DNA of 62,287 bases from a virus: the IMG/VR virus record IMGVR_UViG_3300011115_000373, positions 1 through 62,287 of that record, one strand, 5' to 3'. Below, one piece after another: positions 33,435 to 39,809 of the stretch (its first letter is position 1; the number at the start of each line of letters is the position of its first letter). The translations under genes were made by a program, and so were the position numbers. The notes beneath the pieces were generated by a model, which did no database searches, was not told where the DNA came from, and worked only from the letters and a program-made list of their open reading frames with translations.

Positions 33435-33821
33435 TTACCACCATGAATAATAAAAAACTGCATCACCATCAAGCAAAGCTTGCTTGGCATCTTGAATAAA
33501 AGTCTCTGTGTGGATGATGTGAAGATCGTCCCACTCAGAAGTGCCGAAGAAAAACCCCGGTGTATACACCAGTTTACGATTGTCCAGTGCATCCTTGAGC
33601 CGATCTAAATCGGCCTGTTCCAGCCTGACATATACACAATTAAAATCAAGCTTATCACCGCCCTTCTCTCTATAGAGAGCCTCCATCCAACCATGTAGGT
33701 GGTTGAACTTACGCCAATAGGCTATCTCAACTCGCTCAATATCATCAGACCAGCCATCCATAGTTTGAGTGTCGCCAGCCTCTTTCGCTTTCATCTTGAA
33801 AGCATACATATCTAAGCCCAT
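33435..33821 (-). CDS. conserved phage protein (128 aa)
   Basis: Begins MGLDMYAFKMK and has EIAYWRKFNHLHGWMEALY, then GFFFGTSEWDD and a C-terminal FYYSWW. This set (MGLDMY, YWRKxNxxHxW, FFxG) marks a family of small phage proteins of unknown function. The conserved aromatic and His residues suggest a ligand-binding pocket. GAAAGGAC precedes the start. Confidence 0.65.
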   Translation of the reverse strand: MGLDMYAFKMKAKEAGDTQTMDGWSDDIERVEIAYWRKFNHLHGWMEALYREKGGDKLDFNCVYVRLEQADLDRLKDALDNRKLVYTPGFFFGTSEWDDLHIIHTETFIQDAKQALLDGDAVFYYSWW

Positions 33822-33822
33822 A

Positions 33823-34062
33823 TCAGTGTCCTTTCATGTAGTGCCGTGAATAAACAATATCGCCGTTAAACTCTTCGGGGATTACATAATCCCCAGTGTG
33901 GTTGTTGGCATCAATGTAGGCCTCGATGTCAGCCTCTAGCATGTGCCTCTTCTCATGTATGACATGTATCACACATATCTTACCGCCAAAACCGTGGCCT
34001 ATACTGAAGCTGCCCATCTCCATCTCGCCAAACCACACCATCACAGCAGTGTCTTTGCTCAT
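33823..34062 (-). CDS. early protein (79 aa)
   Basis: Starts MSKDTAVMVWFGEMEMGSFS and contains GHGFGGKICVIHVIHEKRHM and a C-terminal acidic and Tyr-rich end. Leader with the SD mini-hairpin (34068-34080). No family recognised. Confidence 0.6.
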   Translation of the reverse strand: MSKDTAVMVWFGEMEMGSFSIGHGFGGKICVIHVIHEKRHMLEADIEAYIDANNHTGDYVIPEEFNGDIVYSRHYMKGH

Positions 34063-34067
34063 GTTGT

Positions 34068-34080
34068 TTCCTTTCAGGAA
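34068..34080 (-). promoter_or_regulatory. SD mini-hairpin before the 34062 start
   Basis: TTCCT-GAA-AGGAA then ACAAC-ATG on the minus strand; identical to the copy at 34686. Confidence 0.6.
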
Positions 34081-34208
34081 TATTTAACTTCATCCAGTAT
34101 CTCAAGTGCCTCTTCGAGAGCCTTGATTCCATCCTCTTTGTTACCTTCGGTAACATCGTAAAGAGCAGCGTGGAGTATTTCCCACACAAGATTTTCGGTA
34201 ATCGTCAT
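34074..34208 (-). CDS. small acidic helical protein (44 aa)
   Basis: ATG 34208 to the stop at 34074, so the end overlaps the next leader hairpin. Product MTITENLVWEILHAALYDVT then ALEEALEILDEVKYS, two short helices. A longer frame up to 34352 overlaps the gene upstream and is rejected. Function unknown. Confidence 0.55.
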   Translation of the reverse strand: MTITENLVWEILHAALYDVTEGNKEDGIKALEEALEILDEVKYS

Positions 34209-34212
34209 ATGT

Positions 34213-34225
34213 TTCCTTTCAGGAA
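34213..34225 (-). promoter_or_regulatory. SD mini-hairpin before the 34208 start
   Basis: TTCCT-GAA-AGGAA then ACAT-ATG on the minus strand. The SD is paired in the stem. Confidence 0.6.
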
Positions 34226-34281
34226 CTGTTGCAAAATTGCAACCAGTAACAGTCCTGTCACGGCTGTTACAAGGGCAACTC

Positions 34282-34680
34282 TTACAGAGACAGAGAGTAA
34301 ATGTAGCCCACCTTGATGCCATTGGCATTTGGTGCAACCAGCATCGTAGCACTGCGGCTCTTCAGCATGGGCAACTCTGTTGCTGCACTCACAAATGTGC
34401 TGTACTTGTAGGGGTTGTATGTAACCCTAGTACCCATCGTCACATACCGCTCTATGACAGCCGGTGCAGTGTCCCCTAGCCATGTGCCACAGACACCAGC
34501 ATGGACATTCTTACGCTGCTCTCGCAGTACCCGCTGCCGTCCTGCCTCACTCACTTTGTAGGTGCAATCGTATAGCTGCACCTCATGTTTGTGGGCTATC
34601 ACTCGCCCCTTGTTGACACCCTCAAGGGCTTTGATGGAGAAGCACCGTAGGTGCAGATTGAAATATACAAAAACTCGCAT
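34282..34680 (-). CDS. conserved phage protein (132 aa)
   Basis: Starts MRVFVYFNLHLRCFSIKALE. A central block KVSEAGRQRVLREQRKNVHA is followed by GVCGTWLG. The pattern is one I recall from several podovirus early regions, with no known function. The basic central helix would fit nucleic acid binding. Leader with SD mini-hairpin (34686-34698). Confidence 0.65.
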   Translation of the reverse strand: MRVFVYFNLHLRCFSIKALEGVNKGRVIAHKHEVQLYDCTYKVSEAGRQRVLREQRKNVHAGVCGTWLGDTAPAVIERYVTMGTRVTYNPYKYSTFVSAATELPMLKSRSATMLVAPNANGIKVGYIYSLSL

Positions 34681-34685
34681 GTTGT

Positions 34686-34698
34686 TTCCTTTCAGGAA
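34686..34698 (-). promoter_or_regulatory. SD mini-hairpin before the 34680 start
   Basis: TTCCT-GAA-AGGAA then ACAAC-ATG on the minus strand. Confidence 0.6.
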
Positions 34699-34907
34699 TT
34701 GATTGCTTCAGCCATTGCATTTTCACTGTCGATTGTCAACTGGTCAAACACCTGTTGCTTCGTGCCTTTGTAGCCCATACCTTTCAAAATTGCATAGCAA
34801 GTTTGCCCTTTGGAGGTGAGTCGCATACCCCGCATTTCCAATTTAAGACCTTGTCTTAAAGAGCGAAGACGGAAGGCTTCGATTTGGGACTGTGTCGTTA
34901 ACATCAT
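34692..34907 (-). CDS. small basic early protein (71 aa)
   Basis: Two ATGs in tandem (34907, 34904). Contains EAFRLRSLRQGLKLEMRGMRL and CYAILKGMGYKGTKQQVFDQL, a basic helical pair followed by an acidic end. The gene ends inside the leader hairpin of the next gene. Function unknown; DNA or RNA binding is possible. Confidence 0.6.
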   Translation of the reverse strand: MMLTTQSQIEAFRLRSLRQGLKLEMRGMRLTSKGQTCYAILKGMGYKGTKQQVFDQLTIDSENAMAEAINS

Positions 34908-34914
34908 AATGTGT

Positions 34915-34926
34915 TTCCTTTAGGAA
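34915..34926 (-). promoter_or_regulatory. SD mini-hairpin before the 34907 start
   Basis: TTCCT-AA-AGGAA then ACACATC-type spacer and ATG on the minus strand. The loop is one base shorter than in the other copies, while both stem arms are kept. Confidence 0.6.
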
Positions 34927-35293
34927 TAAATCTTTCAGACCGTTTGCTTGATAGAAGCCCTTTAGCCATGTGCCACAGAGCTTCTGAAAGCACCCACCGT
35001 CTAGCACCGACCCCAATGCCACTGTGGATGTCCTATGCATATTATCACCATGATATGCTAGCATGAATGGCAGACATTAGCCCGCTGCCACCTAGACCCA
35101 GCCTATTTCAGCTTCGCTGTAGTGTTTGGGAAACACCATGCAAAGCATACTGATACCGGAATTAAATTGTTAAAGATCCAATCGAGAGAAGCTACGCTTC
35201 ACAGCGAGGCTAAGCTCTATAGAGAAAGTACGATAACCCTCTGGAAAGCCCTTTAGGGCTTGCCGCAGTGCTATCTAGCGATAGTGCTATCTA
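34927..35293 (-). other. gene-poor leader region with serial small hairpins
   Basis: 367 bp with no convincing gene (the open frame 34843-35064 lacks an RBS and runs into the next gene). Perfect small hairpins are GTGTTT/AAACAC (35122-35136), GAAGC/GCTTC (35188-35200), AAGCCCT/AGGGCTT (35246-35261) and CTATC/GATAG near 35271-35284, plus AGTGCTATCTA as a direct repeat (~35268 and 35283). It may hold a small RNA or a processed 3' UTR of the 250-aa gene. Confidence 0.5.
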
Positions 35294-36046
35294 TTATGCT
35301 GCCACTGCTATGGGAATGATCTTACGATCAAACACAAATCCGCTGTAGTCGTTTTTCGCTTTGCCTTTGGCATAAAGAGCCACAACCACACCCTTATCTT
35401 CTAAGTGACGAATGTCACTGTTATCACCACCGATAACCGGCATTCCTCTGTGCATCTTAGGGATAGATGCTACATCACGGAATACTGTGGCAATTCGCAT
35501 TCCCAATGCCACAGCTTTTTCGACAAAGGGCTGAAAGCCCTGCACCCCGCTGTCGCTGAATGTCAGATCGTAGTTGGAGGGAATAACCTTACGGTTAACA
35601 TCTTTGGTGTAGTCGTAGAATTGAACATCGGGAAAAGCATCGAAGATGCTTGCATACTCAGTGCCATCGGCATCGGTAAAACCTACGGTTTCCCACCGAA
35701 TGTCGCTTGTACCATTCAATCGGATCAATGGGGTTTTCCCTTGCTTTGTTGCTTTAGCAACTAGCTGACGAATATTCAAAGCAAGCTGTACCATGAAAGA
35801 GCTACGCTCTTCAAAGAACCATATCGTTTTGTTGATTCTGCCCTGAGCCACTGTTGACATAGCACCCCGTCCAGCGGTGAACAAGCATGCCTTGCCACAA
35901 TCCGCTATCTTAGCCATGCTGCAAGTATTCCACTTTGTGGAAGTGTATGGTGCTAGGTAGAGGATGCCGGTTAAGAAACCGTAGGTTTCACCCTTGACTG
36001 TTTTGGCATCGCTGCCGATAGAAAGCAAAGCTTTAGACTTGAACAT
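35294..36046 (-). CDS. gp88-like early phage protein (250 aa)
   Basis: First gene of the early arm. It has CSMAKIADCGKACLFTAGRG (~42-61), then PLIRLNGTSDIRWE (~105-118), VQFYDYTKD (~140-148) and a C-terminal DRKIIPIAV. These blocks match the family named after mycobacteriophage gp88, found in many phages and of unknown function; the Cys cluster may hold a metal. The leader contains a perfect palindrome over the SD (36053-36066) and an extended -10 promoter at 36096. Confidence 0.65.
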   Translation of the reverse strand: MFKSKALLSIGSDAKTVKGETYGFLTGILYLAPYTSTKWNTCSMAKIADCGKACLFTAGRGAMSTVAQGRINKTIWFFEERSSFMVQLALNIRQLVAKATKQGKTPLIRLNGTSDIRWETVGFTDADGTEYASIFDAFPDVQFYDYTKDVNRKVIPSNYDLTFSDSGVQGFQPFVEKAVALGMRIATVFRDVASIPKMHRGMPVIGGDNSDIRHLEDKGVVVALYAKGKAKNDYSGFVFDRKIIPIAVAA

Positions 36047-36052
36047 ACCGTG

Positions 36053-36066
36053 TTTCCTTAAGGAAA
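36053..36066 (-). promoter_or_regulatory. SD palindrome before the 36046 start
   Basis: Perfect 14-nt palindrome TTTCCTTAAGGAAA that includes the Shine-Dalgarno AAGGAA, 6 nt before the ATG. Variant of the mini-hairpin seen before five other early genes. Confidence 0.6.
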
Positions 36067-36095
36067 GAGTGTGGCAAAATCGCCGTGAGAACCGT

Positions 36096-36104
36096 ACTAT
36101 AGCA
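36096..36104 (-). promoter_or_regulatory. extended -10 promoter for the early (minus) arm
   Basis: On the minus strand TGCTATAGT (TG-n-TATAGT). No good -35 at 16-18 bp, which is tolerated by extended -10 promoters. Expected start near 36090, giving a leader of about 44 nt to the 250-aa gene. Confidence 0.5.
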
Positions 36105-36155
36105 GAACAATAATGACCACAAAGGCCGTGGGGTTATCGCTGTCTTTTCTCATTT

Positions 36156-36241
36156 TTTGTCTTTCATTTTTTATTAAGAAGAAAGTATTTCCCCTTTTCA
36201 TACTTAAAAGGGGATACTTTCTTCAAAAAATGAAAGACAAA
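36156..36241. repeat. large 86-bp inverted repeat
   Basis: Outer arms of 17 bp are perfect (TTTGTCTTTCATTTTTT with its complement) and inner arms of 19-21 bp (GAAGAAAGTAT..CCCCTTTT) have a 2-nt bulge, around a short loop. U/A-tracts lie on both sides, so it could terminate transcription in both directions. Alternatively it is a cruciform-forming part of the origin. Confidence 0.85.
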
Positions 36242-36265
36242 GATTCGCGTATGATGCGCGCAGAT

Positions 36266-36335
36266 CTTCCTAAATTAATACAATTCTAGACGCCATCAGA
36301 GATGGCATAAGAATTGTCTCAATTAATTTAGGAAG
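36266..36335. repeat. 70-bp inverted repeat with nested hairpin
   Basis: Arms CTTCCTAAATTAAT (36266-36279) and its complement at 36322-36335, then ACAATTCT/AGAATTGT, and at the tip GCCATC-AGA-GATGGC. One arm has an extra CTCA. Adjacent to the DnaA boxes, it suggests a replication-linked structure. Confidence 0.8.
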
Positions 36336-36365
36336 CGTGTACGAGGTAGATTGTTGGCGGTCTGC

Positions 36366-36429
36366 GTTATCCACAGAAGCTGCACTTTTTGTTGGCGAGC
36401 TTTTCTGTGGTGGATAAGCTGTGGATAAC
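36366..36429. other. inverted pair of perfect DnaA boxes
   Basis: TTATCCACA at 36367-36375 and its complement TGTGGATAA at 36420-36428, extended to an 11-bp inverted repeat (36366-36376 with 36419-36429). A degenerate third copy (TGTGGTGGATAA) lies at 36406-36417. Perfect consensus boxes suggest host DnaA can bind here, so this is likely part of the phage replication origin. Confidence 0.65.
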
Positions 36430-36439
36430 TTCGATAATG

Positions 36440-36514
36440 CTGTCGATTTATACAGCACTGGATAGCACTGGCTTTCTGTACAGCATAACTGTCGATTTGT
36501 ACAGCACTGGATAG
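36440..36514. repeat. iteron-like direct repeats
   Basis: A 26-bp unit beginning CTGTCGATTT and ending CAGCACTGGATAG occurs at 36440-36465 and 36489-36514 with one mismatch, period 49 bp. Between them CTGTACAGCA (36476-36485) repeats the TACAGCA core, and GTACAGTGTACAG follows at 36527-36539. Repeats of this kind bind initiators in iteron origins. Confidence 0.7.
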
Positions 36515-36546
36515 TCGCTGGGTTTTAGTACAGTGTACAGACTGCC

Positions 36547-36563
36547 GGTATATTCTATATACC
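36547..36563. repeat. short perfect hairpin GGTATAT-TCT-ATATACC
   Basis: Seven-bp arms around a 3-nt loop, followed by a GGCGG-rich hairpin (36562-36582). Part of the structured origin region. Confidence 0.6.
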
Positions 36564-36754
36564 GCCTCGCCAAAGGTGGCGGTGTGCTTAAAAAAGAGGC
36601 AGTTTCCAACTAAAGTTTGGTTCTGAGCTGATTCCGAATCAGAATGCATTCTTATGTAACCCATTGAATTCATTAGGTATTTGGTATTCAAGGTGAATTT
36701 AGGTATCCTCAAAAGAATCACCTGACTTCATTGAATTCAAAAGACAATTAATTC

Positions 36755-36850
36755 AGCGCAGTCGCAGCCGTAGGTGCAGCCCTACGCAGCCCTGCGCGGC
36801 GGCGCGAGCGCGACTGAGCGGGGGCGGGCGTGGGCCACCGGGGGGTATGG
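36755..36850. other. GC-rich island with G-quadruplex motif
   Basis: A ~95-bp GC-rich island in an AT-rich region. At 36820-36845 four G-runs (G5, G3, G3, G6) are separated by loops of 1, 3 and 5 nt, a canonical G4 pattern on the + strand. CGTAG/CTACG arms and CGCAGTCGC/GCGACTGAGCG arms also lie here. It could pause replication or mark the origin. Confidence 0.6.
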
Positions 36851-37432
36851 CGCTATTTGTGTATGGCCTAGCCCACAGAAGGGGATTTTAAGATTAGCAA
36901 CTATAGTTGGAGAGCTACACAGTCTAATCAGCTAAAAACAAGGCACAGGCTACCTAGCCCTTGGCTATTGGAGAAAGAGGCTGTAAAGACCGATGCAGTG
37001 CCTTGCTGAGGCAACGGTAATGGAAAGCCATCTCGACAGAGCAAGCACTTCCAACAACAATCCATTTGTGGTACATTAGCAGATAGTGTGTTGTCTATCA
37101 GCTACTGCTGCCTAAAAATTAAGCAGATAGTACTAGTGTTGTTTCTTTGCAACATATGTACATTGTCAGTTGCTTTGTGCTATCATCTGTGTCATACCTC
37201 CATCTGTGGGGGGTAGGGGGGTTATGAAGATCTTCACAGATGCTGATAGCAACATAAGCGTTAATAGCGATAAAGCAGATTAGATCTTCTTACTTTACTT
37301 ATCTCTAAACTCTTTATCTTGGCTATATAGTAATGATTCCTCTACTTAGTAGCTAATGTATACTTAAGCTATAATTTTACTATATAAGCAATTTTTATGC
37401 CAATTAAAGCATCAATGCTATAATCCCACAAT
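36851..37432. other. late-arm leader, no gene
   Basis: 582 bp without an open frame of note. It holds a stem-loop at 36939-37005 (CAAGGCAC/GTGCCTTG enclosing TAGCC-CTT-GGCTA), a hairpin GATAG/CTATC near 37084-37100, and a bulged hairpin GCTATCATCTGTG ... CACAGATGCTGATAGC (~37181-37250) enclosing two G6 runs. AT-rich DNA with several TATAAT-like boxes follows. It may encode a small RNA for the late operon. Confidence 0.5.
37416..37424 (+). promoter_or_regulatory. extended -10 promoter directly at the 37433 start
   Basis: TGCTATAAT (TG-n-TATAAT). The -10 ends 8 nt before the ATG at 37433, so the expected transcript begins at about the A of ATG. No Shine-Dalgarno is present (CCCACAATATG). A second TATAAT lies at 37370-37375. 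Confidence 0.55.
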
Positions 37433-37723
37433 ATGAAACAAACAGTGAGTGATTATTCTTTTTTGTTAAAAACAAAAGAGCAATTGGATGCTAAAGGATT
37501 GTTATCTTCTCCACCCTACTCGGTGATGTCAGAGATCTATATAGCTATGCACAACGATAAATTAGAAACAGTGCATATCCCTCACAGTGATGTTTACTTT
37601 GTTAGAACTGCTTTAGAGAAGCGCACAGGTTATTGGTTTCCTCTTGATGCTGTTGAATATGCAATGAAGCAAGAGGGTTGGAATGATAGGAAAGGCACTA
37701 GTAGGTTTTCTACTAGCGAATAA
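37433..37723 (+). CDS. first gene of the late arm, unknown (96 aa)
   Basis: Starts MKQTVSDYSFLLKTKEQLDA. Mixed alpha/beta with HNDKLETVHIPHSDVYFVRT and WFPLDAVEYAMKQEGW. No Shine-Dalgarno and a -10 box just upstream suggest leaderless translation. The place at the start of the arm would suit a regulator; there is no recognisable HTH. Confidence 0.6.
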   Translation: MKQTVSDYSFLLKTKEQLDAKGLLSSPPYSVMSEIYIAMHNDKLETVHIPHSDVYFVRTALEKRTGYWFPLDAVEYAMKQEGWNDRKGTSRFSTSE

Positions 37724-37726
37724 CAA

Positions 37727-37999
37727 ATGGAAATTAAAAGAGGATCAGAAACATTCAGCGGGTATAATAAACCTAAAGCTACCCCATCGCATCCCACTAA
37801 GAGTCATGTTGTGTTGGCTAAAGAAGGGGACAAGGTTAAGCTTATTCGTTTTGGACAGCAGGGTGTCAAAGGTGCTGGAGCGCATCCAACCACCGAGAAA
37901 GAGAAAGCAAGGCAGAAGAGCTTCAAAGCTAGACATGCCAAAGACATTGCCATTGGAAAGATGTCAGCGGGATATTGGTCTGATAAAATAAAGTGGTAG
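37727..37999 (+). CDS. small basic conserved phage protein (90 aa)
   Basis: MEIKRGSETFSGYNKPKATP, then KLIRFGQQGVKGAGAHP and SFKARHAKDIAIGKMSAGYW. The FGQQGVKG and RxxSFKARH blocks recur in small phage proteins in my recollection. Basic; nucleic acid binding is plausible. A 36-nt shared region precedes the HNH promoter. Function unknown. Confidence 0.6.
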   Translation: MEIKRGSETFSGYNKPKATPSHPTKSHVVLAKEGDKVKLIRFGQQGVKGAGAHPTTEKEKARQKSFKARHAKDIAIGKMSAGYWSDKIKW

Positions 38000-38025
38000 A
38001 CAAACCAAAGTGGTAGTGATATAAC
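37997..38025 (+). promoter_or_regulatory. promoter TAGACA-N17-TATAAC upstream of HNH gene
   Basis: TAGACA (37997-38002), 17-bp spacer, TATAAC (38020-38025) within AGTGATATAACTA. The HNH ATG is at 38032, only 6 nt after the -10, so its transcript should be leaderless. The 13-nt core repeats at 38524-38536, and 11 nt of it before the capsid gene. Confidence 0.6.
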
Positions 38026-38031
38026 TACTAT

Positions 38032-38532
38032 ATGGAAATAACTAAAGGCTCAGACAATAGATGGTATAAACCCTGCCCTACCTGTGGAGTAATGCAGAGT
38101 TACTTGCGTAAGAATTATGCCGAAGGATCATTAAAAGCAAATAAAGAATGCAAAGCTTGCTCAAATAAAAAAGTTGATAATTGTCATAGAGGCTGGCATA
38201 GAGGCATAAGAGTCTCTTGGTTTAATAAATTTAAAATAGGAGCCGAGGTACGGGGGCTTGAATGGAAAATTAACTTAGATGATTTAGCTGATCTGTATGA
38301 GAAACAAAATTATCGTTGTGCTTTAACAGATGTAAATATTGTTTTCCCTGAAGTGGGCCACCCACAGGAAGCCTTAGCTTCTATTGATAGGATAGACAGT
38401 AAAATTGGATACATAAAAGAAAATATTCAATTAGTTACTAAACAAGTGAACATGATGAAGCAATCGTATGACCAAGAATTTTTTATATCTACTTGTGTAG
38501 CGGTAGCTATAAAAACTAAAAGAGTGATATAA
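38032..38532 (+). CDS. HNH homing-type endonuclease (166 aa)
   Basis: N-terminal CPTCG...CKACS gives two CxxC pairs (zinc ribbon, ~17-42). The C-terminal core has YRCALTDVNI, then ASIDRIDSKIGYIKENIQLV and NMMKQSYD, the form of HNH enzymes in free-standing homing elements (H-N-H reduced to D-N-type). It is flanked by AGTGATATAACTA repeats and sits between small genes of another type. It probably cuts related phage genomes lacking it. Confidence 0.75.
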   Translation: MEITKGSDNRWYKPCPTCGVMQSYLRKNYAEGSLKANKECKACSNKKVDNCHRGWHRGIRVSWFNKFKIGAEVRGLEWKINLDDLADLYEKQNYRCALTDVNIVFPEVGHPQEALASIDRIDSKIGYIKENIQLVTKQVNMMKQSYDQEFFISTCVAVAIKTKRVI

Positions 38533-38562
38533 CTAAGAGTAGTTTTTAAAGGAACACGAAAT

Positions 38563-38850
38563 ATGGCAACACAGACAGCGGCAGAGAAGGTGGCAATGTA
38601 CAGAGAGAAAGCAAAGGATGCTTCTTTGCCTCAGGATGTTCGCAATGCTTATTTGGACAAAGCCACTGCGCTGGAAGCCAAAGCCTACGAAGAAACCAAG
38701 GCTGGCACTACCAAATCTAACACCCCTCCGAAAGAGACATACGCTAAGGGTGGACTCACTCCTCGTTGGTTGAAACCAATGAAGATGAATAAAGGCGGCT
38801 ATGTCAATTGTGGGGCTTCGGTTCCTCCTGCTCAGAAAGGCAAGAAATAA
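38563..38850 (+). CDS. small KGG-motif protein (95 aa)
   Basis: Helical N-terminus (AEKVAMYREKAKDASLPQDV), linker, then TYAKGGLTPRWLKPMKMNKGGYV. AAAGGAACACGAA is the RBS. The YAKGG/NKGG motif is shared with several virion proteins. Possibly packaged or virion-associated; function unknown. Confidence 0.6.
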   Translation: MATQTAAEKVAMYREKAKDASLPQDVRNAYLDKATALEAKAYEETKAGTTKSNTPPKETYAKGGLTPRWLKPMKMNKGGYVNCGASVPPAQKGKK

Positions 38851-38851
38851 A

Positions 38852-39091
38852 ATGGCTACTAAGAAAATTGTTGAAGGTAAAGAAACCTATGCTTCCAAGG
38901 GTGCAATGATGAAGCATGAGAAGAAAGAGCCGATGAAGAAAGAGAAGCAAGAAGAGATGGCATATGCTAAAGGCGGTGCTGTCAAGAAAGGTGCTAAGAC
39001 ACCCGCTGTTGCTCTCATCATCGGTATGGGCAAGCCTAAGGGTAAAACCATGATGAACAAAGGTGGCATGGCTAAGGGAAAGAAATGCTAA
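38852..39091 (+). CDS. small Lys/Met-rich KGG-motif protein (79 aa)
   Basis: Start ATG 38852, one bp after the previous stop; the frame opens earlier, at 38801, inside the 95-aa gene. Extremely basic (KKEPMKKEKQEE, YAKGGAVKKGAK, NKGGMAKGKKC). Such proteins are common in aquatic phages. DNA condensation is conceivable. Its 3' part repeats the KGG tag three times. Confidence 0.55.
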   Translation: MATKKIVEGKETYASKGAMMKHEKKEPMKKEKQEEMAYAKGGAVKKGAKTPAVALIIGMGKPKGKTMMNKGGMAKGKKC

Positions 39092-39092
39092 C

Positions 39093-39257
39093 ATGGCTAC
39101 GAAACTTTCTAAAAAGCAAACTGCCAAAGTGGGTAAAGTGATGCATGAGTTTAAGGGCAAGTCTTTGCATAGTGGCAAAGGTGGCCCTGTTGTTAAGAAC
39201 CCCAAGCAAGCCATTGCCATTGCCCTGTCTGAAGCTTCTAAGCTAAAGAAGAAGTAA
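39093..39257 (+). CDS. DUF6496-like protein (54 aa)
   Basis: ATG 39093 is preferred to the in-frame 39063 in the previous gene. Contains KVGKVMHEFKGKSLHSGKGG and NPKQAIAIALSEA, the signature of DUF6496 proteins, which are shared by phages and bacteria. Basic, helical, function unknown. Confidence 0.65.
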   Translation: MATKLSKKQTAKVGKVMHEFKGKSLHSGKGGPVVKNPKQAIAIALSEASKLKKK

Positions 39258-39260
39258 GCT

Positions 39261-39629
39261 ATGCCATTTGAGGCGGCGAGTAAGTTTAAGACAGAGGGTG
39301 CTAACATCACTGCTACGGCAGCGGGTGCTAGCGCCCAAGTTATTTACTCCTGCCCCGCTAACTTCTCAGCAATTGTTCGGTTTTTAAACATTGCTTCTGG
39401 ATCTACAGCCAATAAACATATTTCTGTTCAGTTCTATCATACGGAAGACACCACTTATCATTACTTGTTAAATGCCTATGATATGGCATCAGCTTCTTCA
39501 TTTAATGTGTTGAATGCTGGCATTATGTCCTTGCACCAGAACGATAAGATTGTAGCTTTCTCTGATAGTGTAGGAAACTTTGATATTGTTATATCTGTAG
39601 AGGAATACTTTGATCCTGTGAGGAGATAA
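39261..39629 (+). CDS. putative virion structural protein (122 aa)
   Basis: Beta-rich, starting MPFEAASKFKTEGANITATA, with VIYSCPANFSAIVRFLNIAS and a C-terminal VISVEEYFDP. It resembles small head decoration or fibre-related proteins. Near the terminase genes. Identity is not certain. Confidence 0.55.
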   Translation: MPFEAASKFKTEGANITATAAGASAQVIYSCPANFSAIVRFLNIASGSTANKHISVQFYHTEDTTYHYLLNAYDMASASSFNVLNAGIMSLHQNDKIVAFSDSVGNFDIVISVEEYFDPVRR

Positions 39630-39632
39630 AAC

Positions 39633-39809
39633 ATGGCTACTAAGAATTGGATTAAAGACGCTATTAAGAAACCCGGAGCTTTGCGGGAATCCTTAGGCGT
39701 TAAGGCAGGTAAAAATATTCCAGCTAAAGCACTTGCTAAAGCAGCAAAGGCTCCCGGTAAATTGGGACAAAGAGCTAGGCTAGCTGAGACATTGAAGAAG
39801 ATGAAGTGA
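39633..39809 (+). CDS. small basic Ala-rich protein (58 aa)
   Basis: ATG 39633 (AGGAG upstream) to TGA 39807-39809. MATKNWIKDAIKKPGALRES, then GVKAGKNIPAKALAKAAKAP and an RARLAETLKKM end. It is similar in kind to the other small basic proteins here and recurs in phages. Its stop overlaps the next ATG (TGATG). Confidence 0.6.
   Translation: MATKNWIKDAIKKPGALRESLGVKAGKNIPAKALAKAAKAPGKLGQRARLAETLKKMK

Noticed and set aside
34843-35064. 73-aa open frame upstream of 34907
   Set aside because: No Shine-Dalgarno, overlaps the real gene 34692-34907 and its RBS hairpin; a CGTWL string is shared with the 132-aa protein, but that is probably chance.
28029-36046. Lysogeny repressor (CI or Cro-like)
   Set aside because: No protein with a clear HTH of repressor type in the early arm; the small basic proteins do not fit.
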